Source: Argyresthia goedartella (lineage: Eukaryota; Arthropoda; Insecta; Lepidoptera; Argyresthiidae). Taken from it: a DNA stretch of 64,000 nt. This document shows positions 21,701 through 31,411 of this stretch, piece after piece. How positions within the stretch are numbered: position 1 is the first letter of the stretch; each line of letters begins with the position of its first letter. The translations under genes and the position numbers were made by a program. The stretch lies in assembly GCA_949825045.1 (NCBI GenBank), contig OX463832.1, forward strand, positions 22,190,552 through 22,254,551, written 5' to 3'. Under the pieces are notes generated by a model. The model was not told the DNA's origin, ran no database searches, and worked only from the letters and a program-made list of their open reading frames with translations.

Positions 21701-22357
21701 ACAAAACCAATTTAAATCAAAAGTGCATAGTTATATTATTATGGAAATCAAAAATATCCTTTATAAATGTTCCCAAAAAAATTTTGCTGTAATTTTGGTT
21801 TGGATCCCTAGTCATTCTGGCATTATTGGTAATGATCACGTTGATGAGTTGGCTAAACGTGCGGCCTTAGATAATAACAGTAATCGAAAGTACTTCTCTA
21901 ACCACTGTTATGACTTGCTCAGCATTCCCGGTAAAGATCTTCAGAAGACTTGGTCAGATGTGTGGCATGAATCAAGTCGAAATAAAGAAGCTTTTTACGC
22001 TTCAATTCAGCCAAGTATTCCAAGCAAACCATGGTTTTTCAATTTAAAAAAAAACTACCAAAGATATTAGTTACAATTTTATGCAGAATACGCTTAGGTC
22101 ACTGCTGTTCTCCAGTGTTTTTAAAGAAGATAAAAATCAGAGATTCCTCCATTTGCGAGTGCGGTCTTGAGGATGGGTCCGTTGACCATATTTTCTTTAA
22201 CTGCCCCATTTATGGCCTTGATTCCTTGTACTCCCTAATTCCCTCAATCGGTCTCCCTATCCCTACTAATATTCGCCACCTTCTTTCTCTATTCCCCAAC
22301 CCAAAGATAGTATTTTTATTAGCTAAATTTATCCATATTAACAAAATAATATTATAA
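18703..22357 (+). pseudogene. LINE ORF2 (endonuclease-RT-RNase H), decayed
   Basis: Endonuclease starts at 18703 (ILQWNARSVELK, ITETWLKPGR); a frame change at the C-run near 18945; then YLILGDFDGHHSAWGS and THGSDHFPL. RT from 19871: APGMDGFPYSF, HYRPIAY, then QFGFRKGYSTSDSL, LDISAAYDNV, GLPQGSVLSPLLYNIY and active site YADDLCLY. Between HYRPIAY and QFGFRKG only a few residues remain, where RTs normally have about 35. RNase H at 21393-22070 has FYTDASRLEE, YTGECLAILEA, ISDSKSCLQAL and WIPSHSGIIGNDHVDELAK. The C-terminus is CECGLEDGSVDHIFFNCP. Frame breaks lie near 18945, 19856, 20806, 21210 and 22070. Confidence 0.85.
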
Positions 22358-22789
22358 TAGATATGTATCCCCTTCCTTCCCTTTATGTTATTATGTTGTC
22401 CCTTAGTTTATTTTGTGTGTGTTATGTATATATTGTATGAAACTAACCGATAATGTAAAACTTTATTTCAGATAGACACCTACTAAAAAGTCTTCAGCCA
22501 ATTTAAGATTTGCCCCGCGTCCCTTCACATGTGCCGATGTGCCTCCACTACATGATACTGGCAGAAATTGTCTGGCAATAGCAGGACAGATTGCCATTAG
22601 TTAAAAAATGAAATGAAATGAAATGAAATAGTCGTGTTCCGATTAGTTGATTTGACTAGTGTTGCAATTAGGAAGCAAACTGTCAAATTAGTTACACTTA
22701 GTGCTACTAGCTAGAAAGCGGAATAATGTGACTGAAGTAAACTTTGACAACTCAATTTAAATTGGTATGGAGTTGTTAAACCGACGAGC

Positions 22790-23950
22790 TCAGTTTGAAG
22801 AAACATTAAGTGACTTTAAGATTTCACCCAGGATATTGAAATCGACGCAGTTGAAGGCGCTGCTAAAATCAAGCAGAGTGAGGACCGTGAGCTGATTTTG
22901 ATCCATGGCCGATTGGATGTTGTCAGTAACTTTGAGTAATGCCGTGGTAGTGCTGTGGCCCGGCCTAAATCTGGATTTGAATAGATTTAATAAGTTCATT
23001 GAGGAGAGATAGAGGCAGAGCTGAGAGAGGACAATCGATTCAAGGACTTTGGAAAGGAAAGGCAGAATAGATATTGGTTGGTATAAGCCCCGCAATGAAC
23101 TAAGAGCGCTGGGCGACGTTGGCGGGAATTACTGCGCGTATGAACAGGTATTGAAGTGACTATTGCGCACTCCAGGCCACCGCTCATAACGTGTGGTGCG
23201 ACGTATTGCGTAGGGTAGTTTCCTGCTTTCCTGCGGTGGGGTTCCATAACAACAGGGGAGACTGCAAAAAATCTATTGAGACTGTTGTGGTCGACATTTC
23301 CAGCAGCTACCCTGTACTGGAGTGTACATCTTAATACTCTTGTAGATATAAAGGCGTTTGGCATCACAACACAGGGGGGTGCAACAATTGTAGAGGCGTT
23401 TTAATGGCCGGTCGGATCAATCTTGGCATGGTCCCTCTAAGCCATCAGATGTTTGATGGTGATGGAGCAGGAAGGTGTTTAACTTTATCCTTTTTGACCG
23501 GAGCATGTTTATTAAACAGACTCAGGACAATTAAGTTAAAGCTCCAGACTTTGTCATCAACGGTCTCACTACTAAATACAGGGGACTAGTCAACAGAGGA
23601 GGTGTCTGATTTAAGGGAGTTGAGATCCATGCCCTTGAAGCTATGATGTCAAAGAATTGAACTGCACACTTGGGAGGCCTTAACTTAAACAAGAGGCAAA
23701 TCAAGTTGTGATAAGGGAAGGGGGTGTTAAGTTGTTAATTCACGTGAGCTGTCATCGGAAACATTTGTGATTTTAATTAGAAAGCGATTGAGACATGTCA
23801 AGAGATACAGATACAAGCTGGTCATGTCAATAGAGTGATGCCAGTTCTGCCTCTCAAGAATTTTTGTATTTGAATGTCTGTAAATTCCTGTGTCACTGTA
23901 AACTAAATAGACACCTGTGATTTTTATAATCACAGCTTTTATAGCTTGTG
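22790..23950 (-). pseudogene. Decayed CR1-type LINE (endonuclease end and RT start)
   Basis: At 23095-22790 an RT piece reads ISILPFLSKVLESIVLSQL, FRPGHSTTTALLKVTDNI and VLTLLDFSSAFNCVDFNIL. Further left in transcript order (about 23600-23450) VDDKVWSFNLIVLSLFNKHA followed by a Lys-rich stretch resembles the end of a LINE endonuclease. The middle is missing or scrambled. It is interrupted on its 5' side by the hAT element at 23976. Confidence 0.65.
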
Positions 23951-24527
23951 CCTAACCCCTCATTATGGCCTAGATCAGCGGTCCGCAACCCTGGGGTCGC
24001 GACCCCGTGTGGGGTCGCGAAAGATATTTTTGGGGTCGCCAAAAAAGTCAACAAGGTCCTGTACTTATCGAGTTTTATTAAGGTTTATGCATAAAATATA
24101 ACCTCTCTTTACATACACAATTACACAATGTCCTTAAAACGGAGAGAATCGAAAATAATTACGACTGTACGACCTGTCCAGTCCCGCCCGACACAACCTC
24201 ACCGCTCCCGCGCCCGCGCCCCCACCCCGATTTCTCTTTCTTCGTTCAGTCTGTCTGTTCAGTCAGTTCTATCCGCACGTGCGTACTCATCGCCGCTTTG
24301 TAGATTGCAAATACATACTAAATTGATGTCAAAACACGGAAGATTACTTCTGTAGAAAGTTTTTTTAGAAGATTAGTGTTCTCGTGGATAACCACGCACA
24401 CGGTAAGTAACTGTGCACTCATACTTAGAAAATAAAGTGAGGCGTCATCGCAGCGCGGCCATGTTGGACGCGTGGGTTCAATAACAAAACCAGCGCGAAA
24501 TATTTTTTACGCTTCACTTATGTATTT

Positions 24528-25165
24528 TTAGGGTTCCGTTTGAGAAACAAGGAACCCTTATAGTTTCGTCAAGTCTGTCTGTCCGTCCGTCTGTCCGTCT
24601 GTCCGTCCGTCTGTCCGTCCGTCTGTCCGTCCGTATGTCACAGCAACTTTATTCCGAAACTATTAAGAATACACAGTTGGAACTTGGTATGTAGATGTAT
24701 TCTGTAAACCGCTTTACGAATTTCATTTCTCCCCATACATGAAACTGAAACCAAAAATATATTTTTTTCATCTGACCTGCCTGTGTGGGGTGTTTATAGA
24801 TAGGTCTTTAAAAATGACGTTGAGTTTCCTCAAACCATTTTTCCTCTTTAAAGAGACAGACCCTTCCAAAGTGAAAAATTTAGTGCCCCCCCCCCCCTCT
24901 AACTTCTAAAGTAAGAGAGTGAAAAATCTAAACAAAATATATACTGTGTATCTCATTACAAACTTTCAACGAAAATTGGTTTGAACAAAATTAAATAAGT
25001 AGTTTTTAAGAGAAAAAAACATTTATTCTAACTGAAAAGATAACTTTGTCATTCATACAAACACTATGAAAAACAAAGTTACAATTAACATCCAGTCATA
25101 TCATTACTTGCTACCACGGAACCCTTCATGGGCGAGTCCGACTCGCACTTTTCCACTTTTTTGCT
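24528..25165. repeat. 'ggttccg' dispersed repeat with (gtcc)n stretch
   Basis: 'tagggttccgtttgagaaac', then a 'gtctgtccgtcc' tandem at 24580-24635, and an end 'gggcgagtccgactcgcact'. Reverse-oriented relatives lie at 62150-62430. It is inside the hAT element, so this copy inserted after, or travelled with, the hAT. Confidence 0.65.
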
Positions 25166-25300
25166 TGTCTATTTGTGCTTCGTTGAAAATAAATTTAAAG
25201 TAAATACTGTTACCACGCGAGCATATGACGAAAAATCTAATATTAATCGTTTGGAATACATTTTTTATTTATTAATACGTATTTATTATTGCAGTTAACA

Positions 25301-25873
25301 ATGGATAAGTGGCTAATAAAACGCACATCTAAAGATGCTGGTGGCGGAAGTCCTAATAACGCATCAAAAATCAAAAGAATTAAACACGTAGTTCTTGACA
25401 ACAGTGTCCCCTCAGATTCTACAATGAAGACTACTGTTACGAGTAATATAAGTCGTGAAAACAATGCCGCCACTTCAAGTACTAGTAGTGTTATTACTAT
25501 CGATGAAAGCAGAGCAACATCTAGTTCCACTACTATAACTATTAGTCATAACAGCGATGATTGTAGTTCAACAGCCACATCTACCTTACACATCGATACA
25601 GAGAGTGACGCTTCAGCTTCAACTTCAACTAAACAAGCAACAGCTACATCGGAGACAACTGGGAAGCGTCAACGCATTTTTAAAGAATCATACATCCAGT
25701 TTGGTTTTAAATGTACAGTGTTGAATTTTGAACAACGTCCACAGTGCGTTGTTTGTTCGGAGGTTTTGGCAAATGAGAGCATGAAGCCGGCCAAACTGAA
25801 AAGGCACCTAGAAACTAAGCATCCACAGTTAAAGAATAAAGATGAATCTTATTTTTTATCACACCTGCTCTGA
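25301..25873 (+). pseudogene. hAT transposase, N-terminal part with BED-like finger
   Basis: The frame from ATG at 25301 (after 'ttattgcag', a possible acceptor) starts MDKWLIKRTSKDAGGGSPNN. A long Ser/Thr-rich stretch follows, then a BED-type zinc finger: CVVCSEVLANESMKPAKLKR, HLETKH. It ends at a stop soon after KDESYFLSHL, where foreign sequence begins. The finger binds the transposon ends. Confidence 0.75.
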
Positions 25874-25897
25874 AAATACATACTAATTATACCAATT

Positions 25898-26492
25898 AGA
25901 GGGAAGAAACGCCTTTATCCCGCCCTTCAAATCCTTTCATCCCAAGGTATGGAAGTTTGTATGAAAATCCTTCCGACCCAAGGGTGGGAAGTATGTATGA
26001 AATTCCATTACATACCCGGTTTTTTTTTTTATTTGTCAGCAGTCATACTGCAAAGAGACTTTAACTGTCTACTAATTAAATTTCAAGTAAATTGTTACTG
26101 GCCACATACAGTTTTTTTTTTACCAGTTACCAACCTCCTTGGTGCATACAGAAAATTAAAAACGAAATTATTTTTGTATATAAAACGCGCGGAATCACGG
26201 AAGAAGTGGCTGCATGACCTTAGGATCTTAGCCTACTCCAGAAACGGGCGAATAAAAAAAGGAAAAGCCCGCGCCTTTTCGCAAAAACTTCGATTGATTT
26301 AGCATTTATCTTTGTGTTTTTTGTAAAATATGGATGCATTTATGTCTATAATTTTCCTCGTAGGTGTAATAAAAAGCACTATACATACCTCAGGATAAAG
26401 TACAGTTCCATACCTCAAATGGTTTGCGCCCCTCGCAAGCTCGTGGCGCAAATGCCATAATCTCGGTATGGAACTGTCACTTTCTTCCCTCT
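25898..26492. mobile_element. 595-bp TIR insertion splitting the hAT transposase
   Basis: It starts 'agagggaagaaacgcc' and ends 'cactttcttccctct', giving inverted ends of about 12 bp. It lies between the N-terminal finger and the continuation of the transposase at about 26510. The class is not recognised and no target duplication is certain. Confidence 0.55.
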
Positions 26493-26509
26493 GAAGTAAT
26501 GTACTATTA

Positions 26510-28088
26510 AAGGACTTGCCACCAAACTAACGTCACAGCAGGTTGATTTCCAAAAATACACAACAGTTAACCAAAAATCCTTACAAGCATCTTTCGAGGT
26601 TTCCTTTTTGATTGCTAAAACTGAAAAACCTCACAACATTGGCGAGATGCTCATTGAATGCCAGCTGCAATGAAAATGGTTTCGATCATGCAAGGAGAAA
26701 AGTATGCCAATGTACTGAAAACAATTCCACTATCAAGTGACACTGTTCATCGTCGTATCAATCTACTTGCTGATGATATCAAAATACAACTTATAGATCG
26801 CGTGAAAGGGAGTCCCTATTATGCTATTCAGCTGGATGAAAGCACTGATGTAGCTAATGTAGCTCAACTTCTGATATTTATCCAATACCGATATGAAAAC
26901 GACATATGCGAAGATTTGTTATTTTGTCAGGGATTAGAAGGAAGAACAACCGGTGAAGCAATTTTTAATGCAGTTAATACCTGTTTTGAACTTCATGACA
27001 TAAAGTGGGAATATTGTGTATCTGTGTGTACAGACGGCGCAGCTGCATTGACCGGCTCCAAAACAGGATTCAAAGCAAAAGTAACTGAGATTGCACCTCA
27101 CGTAGGCTTTGTTCACTGTATGATTCACCGTGAAGCCCTTGCGGCAAAACATTTGCAACCAGATGTAAATAAAGTGTTGGAACAAGTCGTAACAATAATA
27201 AATTTTATTAAAGCTTGCGCATTGAACAGTCGCCTTTTCAAAATAATGTGTCGTGAAATGGGATCAGAATACGAAAATCTACTGTTACATACGGAGGTCA
27301 GGTGGTTATCGCGAGGAAAAATACTCCGACGTGTATTTGATCTCAAAGATGAAATCAGAATATTTCTACTTGAACGGGAACCAATGCTAGCGGAATATTT
27401 CTTGAATGAAAATTGGCTGGCAACAGTTGGCTATCTTTCGGATATTTTTGAAAAACTTAACGATTTAAATCAATCGTTGCAAGGGAAGAGTACAAATGTA
27501 TTGATTTTAGCTAACAAAATAAAAGCTTTTTGTAGGAAAATAAGTTTGTGGATAGACGAAATCAGTGCTGAAAACTACGAGATGTTTGCATGTTTGGAGA
27601 AATTTTCTGAAGAAAACAATATAAAGCTCGAAGAAGAAATTAAAACCAAAATCATGATGCATCTTACAAACCTTAAGCAAAACTTGGAAATAAGATTCCC
27701 AGATACGTCACACGGCGACCAATGGATAATAAATCCATTCACTTGTGATCTTAACACTGTGAAGATGAACTTAAAAGAAAAGGAGCAGCTGATCGATTTA
27801 ATGCCCGATGAAAGCTTTCGATCTATTTTCAAAACCACGGATCTATCCAAGTTCTGGATAATGACGGAAAAGGAATATCCACTGTTATTCAAAACATCTC
27901 TGCTGAAATTGCTGCCATTTGCATCGACATACCTTTGCGAGACAGCTTTCTCCACATTAACTGCTATAAAAACAAAATATCGCTCCAGACTTAACGTAGA
28001 ATCTGATTTGAGGGTGTCTGTTTCTGATAATATATCACCAAGAATTAATATACTGACTGCAAGTGTGCAAGCACAAGGTTCACATTAG
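26510..28088 (+). pseudogene. hAT transposase, catalytic and dimerisation part
   Basis: A frame from about 26510 (KGLATKLTSQQVDFQKY, EKPHNIGEMLIE) shifts by one base near 26655 and then runs 476 codons. Catalytic features: first Asp in LDESTDVANVAQLLIF, second in CTDGAAALTGSKTGF, the insertion-domain Trp in TEVRWLSRGK, and the C-terminal CETAFSTLTAIKTKYRSRLN block that holds the Glu side of the RNase-H fold and the hAT dimerisation region. It resembles the ZBED/SCAND3-like transposases. The frameshift and the upstream insertion make it inactive. Confidence 0.85.
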
Positions 28089-28395
28089 GTTGTAAGGTTA
28101 CGTATATGTACCTTTTTTTTACAATAAAATATTAAAATAATAGCTTGTCTCATTTAATTCCATCATAAATATTACTCGTACGTTAAATGCATATTTTCTA
28201 GTTTGTTCTAATATTACTTTCCAAAATAAATAAACTCTTCAATATAAATAATTTACGAAATAAAAACAGCTAAATTCGTTATCTGAACCAACCTTTGCAC
28301 TTGTTAACTTAATGTTTTTTTCTGGGGTCGCACATAACTCTTTTTTTAATTTTGGGGTCGCAATATCAAAAAGGTTGCGGACCGCTGGCCTAGAT

Positions 28396-29041
28396 TATAG
28401 CCAGCACTCCTTGGATGAATGCATAATGTATTCAAACAGAAGACTGCATACAATTTGAATGGATAGCATTAAAGTAGATGACTTGCCAATCTAAAGCGTT
28501 AATATTCTAATTCTAGAATTTATAGAGGGACAACAAGATTTGGGGTGGGACATTTGTTGAACCAACAGTAACCAGTGCCACCCTGGGAATTGGATGAAAT
28601 AGTCACAATAGAGGACCAATTACACACCTGTTCTTCAGTGAGTTTCAAACCACATTAACTATCGACCCCACCACCACATGGCTGCTCTCCTTACTTCATT
28701 GTCTAATGTCCCATGCCAGCATTATGTAGTTTTTTTTTGTAGGGGTATAGGAAATTCTTCATGAAAGCACCAAGGTGTTATTTCTTTATTGTACAACACA
28801 TGGGCACACTTATGCATCACCAACTTCGCATTTGAAAACGCATTAACTTGTAGATAAGCACATACCATAGAAAAAACGAAAATTATCACACTGAATCATA
28901 TGTTGAAAGTTCTGTCTTTTTTTGCGGTGGACTAAATATTTCCTGTAATCTGGCATACATAAGAGGTAAAGGTACTTATCAGGAATTCTATTGTTAGAAT
29001 ACGTAAGCAACTCAGTATAGGAAGATTATTACAGTGCTTAC
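28396..29041. other. Intron of gene 1, no exon recognised
   Basis: Sequence right of the hAT continues whatever lay at its target. I found no coherent coding frame before the donor at 29041. Confidence 0.35.
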
Positions 29042-29337
29042 CCCAAACCACATCAAGTAATTGCCTCCAAGTTTCACCGGCCCCAGGCGCCGCCCAACGC
29101 TGAGGCAGGTCGTACAAAGGCCGTCTAGCTTCCGGTACGCATTACTGGGCATCACATTCTGGCCTACTTTCAAGTAATGATCACCAGGTAACGGCGCTAC
29201 CATCTTCACAAAGTGGTCACTGCCCAATGGCTCGTCCAACTTTAGATACTGATCGCTGGGCAACGAAGGCACGTCCATCTTCAAATACTGGTCCGGCGGC
29301 ACCAGCGAACACGTCGGGACCGAGTCCATCGTGTATC
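29042..29337 (-). CDS. ZAD zinc-finger gene 1, exon 1 seen (repeat plus first ZAD cysteine pair)
   Basis: Acceptor tgccag lies at 29338-29343, ATG at 29329 and donor gtaagc at 29041. There are 96 codons from the ATG, ending in phase 0. Residues 11-70 are about five degenerate copies of a P-x-D-x-Y-x-K unit (PPDQYLKMDVPS, PSDQYLKLDEPL, GSDHFVKMVAPL, PGDHYLKVGQNV, PSNAYRKLDG). Then LCTTCLSVGRRLGPVKL supplies the first zinc-binding cysteine pair of the ZAD. Being preceded by an acceptor, it is not the first exon. The promoter and any 5' UTR exon must lie further right. ZAD proteins act in the nucleus as DNA-binding regulators. Confidence 0.82.
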
Positions 29338-30944
29338 CTGGCAGAATAAATGCGATTTGTGGATAATTACACGCAAACAAAAATAAAGGAGAAATGCCAT
29401 CAATCTAATATGTCAGTGATTTGGTTGGTGATACCATTTTTTGGTAGAATTTGCAGTTTCTACGAGAAGAAAAATAATAATATGAAAAACCAATGTGTCT
29501 GGCTGTCTGACATATTTATTGATCGATCTGACAGACAGATATAGATTCATGGTTGATGTTAATTGACAATCTCATTCCATGATATTAGCCGGTGTAAATA
29601 CGTAAATACAAAAAAAATACAGACAGTACATTTGTACTGTCTGTATTTTTTTCTCGAATCTCGCGATTCGAACACACGTACGAGAAATTATTGAGGGTGC
29701 GTTCGAGATCAGCTAAAAATTACTTCGAGTGTCGCGTTAGTGCTTGTAAAGCCCGGCCCAGGATTGTCCGGCCCCGGAATTGGCGTCCCTGTAGTCCCAG
29801 GAATCCGGGCCCGGGCATCCCAGTATCGTACAAAACAGTGCTCGACCCCGGAATGCTCGGCCACGGAATCGGCGTCCCGTACACCATTGACAACTGCTAC
29901 ATCAGAGATTATAGTGTCTTCACAGTGTTTAACTCAAAAAATCTATTCATATCATAGAATATTGTTTTTATTTGCATACGCTTCGCTTTGCCCCGCCCGC
30001 TTCACTATGCTCCGTTTTCGTAACCTATAACCAAATTGAAATTTAGCCACAATAACCTACTCTAGCCAAATTTGACTCAAGAAATATAATGCTACTTGAA
30101 CTCAGTCTTCACAGTATTTTTTTTATTAATGGCAGAGTTGAGCATCTTTTTACTTTAATCTAACCAAATCTGAATAATTTTGAGGTTATGCTATGTGTGT
30201 AGTGAATGTCAAACTTACTTACACTCACTACTATGACCATGGCCTTGGATTCGTCTACATTCGTGGTAAATCCAACATTTTCGACCAATCAAAAGCCAGT
30301 ATTTCCAGCCAATGACAGACGTCCCACAATTCCGGGGAGGAATACTGGGCCGTGAATTCGTGTCCTCCTGCAAAAGCTTGCCGAACAGCGTTTTCGAACG
30401 GTTCAGATAAAGTGATTTTCGTACTGACAAGTGCGATTTCTCTCCGGTTCAGCGTCGTTAAAAATTACCTGACAGATGTAAATTACTATGCTCGACGGGT
30501 ATAAACAAATTGGGTTGGATTGACATTGACAAGTTATACCGTTCGGAAACACGATTCTCGCGCTAGCGTTCGATAACCGCATTTCATCGCTCTTTCTGTC
30601 ATTATCTCCATTCAGAACTCACCCTGAGTATGGTATCACAAACCAGTGTTTTTATTGTAAAATTTTGAGTTGCCGTATCTAAAGTTTCCAATTAAAAAGT
30701 ATTTATGAAAAAAGCACAAAAATGCCGCATGTTTGTTAATTTATATGTTTATTGTATTATTAAATTGGAACATCACTCTTCTGAAATATCTTCACCATTA
30801 AGGTTTCGTATTGACGTTAAAATGAGTGAATAAATGAATTAATGTTTATTTCAGGCTCAATGACCCATAGAAAATTACAAAACACTTATAATTATAAGTA
30901 TAACAAATAAAAATCTCTGTTAGCACCTAGGCACACTCCAGCGT
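29338..30944. other. Upstream side of gene 1, no gene seen
   Basis: Includes a perfect hairpin (29611-29653) and GC-rich degenerate repeats around 29750-29880 ('ccccggaattggcgtcc', 'cacggaatcggcgtccc'). No further exon is recognised. Confidence 0.35.
29611..29653. repeat. Near-perfect hairpin
   Basis: 'aaaaaatacagacagtac', a loop 'attt', then 'gtactgtctgtatttttt'. The stem is about 19 bp. It may be the remains of a very short foldback element. No coding context. Confidence 0.75.
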
Positions 30945-31411
30945 GGATCCGCTATACCTGGCCACCCCGGCTGATGGCACACATACATGTGTCTTTACCC
31001 AGTGAGCCAAAATGGCCGCTGGTACTCCCCCTCAGCCTGGCCATCATAGAGGCCATTCTGTAGCGCAGTATGGCATGGAAGCCGTCTACGTGAGCCTCCG
31101 CAAACATGCGGATGCGCTTTAGAATCGGGGTAGCCTCAGCAACACCCTGAAAGCATTGTTGTACTGGACACACTACTTTCTGCGTAAAGCCCATAGGCTG
31201 CAGTTGTAAAAAGATTGACAGAAAGCACGAAATAATGTAACTTGCCCCCCCTTGTACACCTGGCAAACTTACGAGCCAACATATTGTATCTAACCGCTAA
31301 TGCCCTTCGTTCCCTAGCAACATCACTGCCGTCGCTAAGGTCCTCTTTGACCGAGTGACCTAGGTATTTAAACTTGGATTTCTTCGACGCTCTTTTTTTG
31401 ATGTGAAGCAT
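30945..31411 (-). pseudogene. C-terminal remnant of a non-LTR reverse transcriptase
   Basis: Two overlapping frames shifted against each other. The first reads KFKYLGHSVKEDLSDGSDVA, RERRALAVRYNMLARKFARC. The second reads RIRMFAEAHVDGFHAILRYR and MASMMARLRG. 'F-K-Y-L-G-H' followed by an Arg-rich helix and 'EAHVDGFHA' is a post-RT segment seen in insect non-LTR elements of the endonuclease-RT class. The RT core is absent and a frameshift near 31200 marks decay. Confidence 0.6.

Larger units (their letters stand above)
17101..22624 (+). mobile_element. Full-length I-type LINE with 12-bp target duplication
   Basis: 'gaaatagtcgtg' occurs at 17089-17100 and again at 22625-22636, bounding 5.5 kb. 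Order: 5' UTR, ORF1 with CCHC knuckles (17316-18329), ORF2 with endonuclease, reverse transcriptase, RNase H and a C-terminal Cys/His motif, a short 3' UTR and a (gaaat)n tail. The RNase H domain after RT places it in the I group of LINEs (I, Nimb or related), not CR1. ORF2 carries several frame changes and a deletion, so it cannot move by itself. Confidence 0.88.
23976..28387 (+). mobile_element. hAT-family DNA transposon with 8-bp target duplication
   Basis: The ends are 'cagcggtccgcaacc' and its exact inverse 'ggttgcggaccgctg'. The flanks are 'gcctagat' at 23968-23975 and 28388-28395, an 8-bp duplication as expected for hAT. Sub-terminal 'ggggtcgc' repeats occur at both ends. It contains a transposase split over 25301-28088, a copy of the 'ggttccg' repeat (24528-25165) and a 595-bp insertion (25898-26492). 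Confidence 0.92.
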
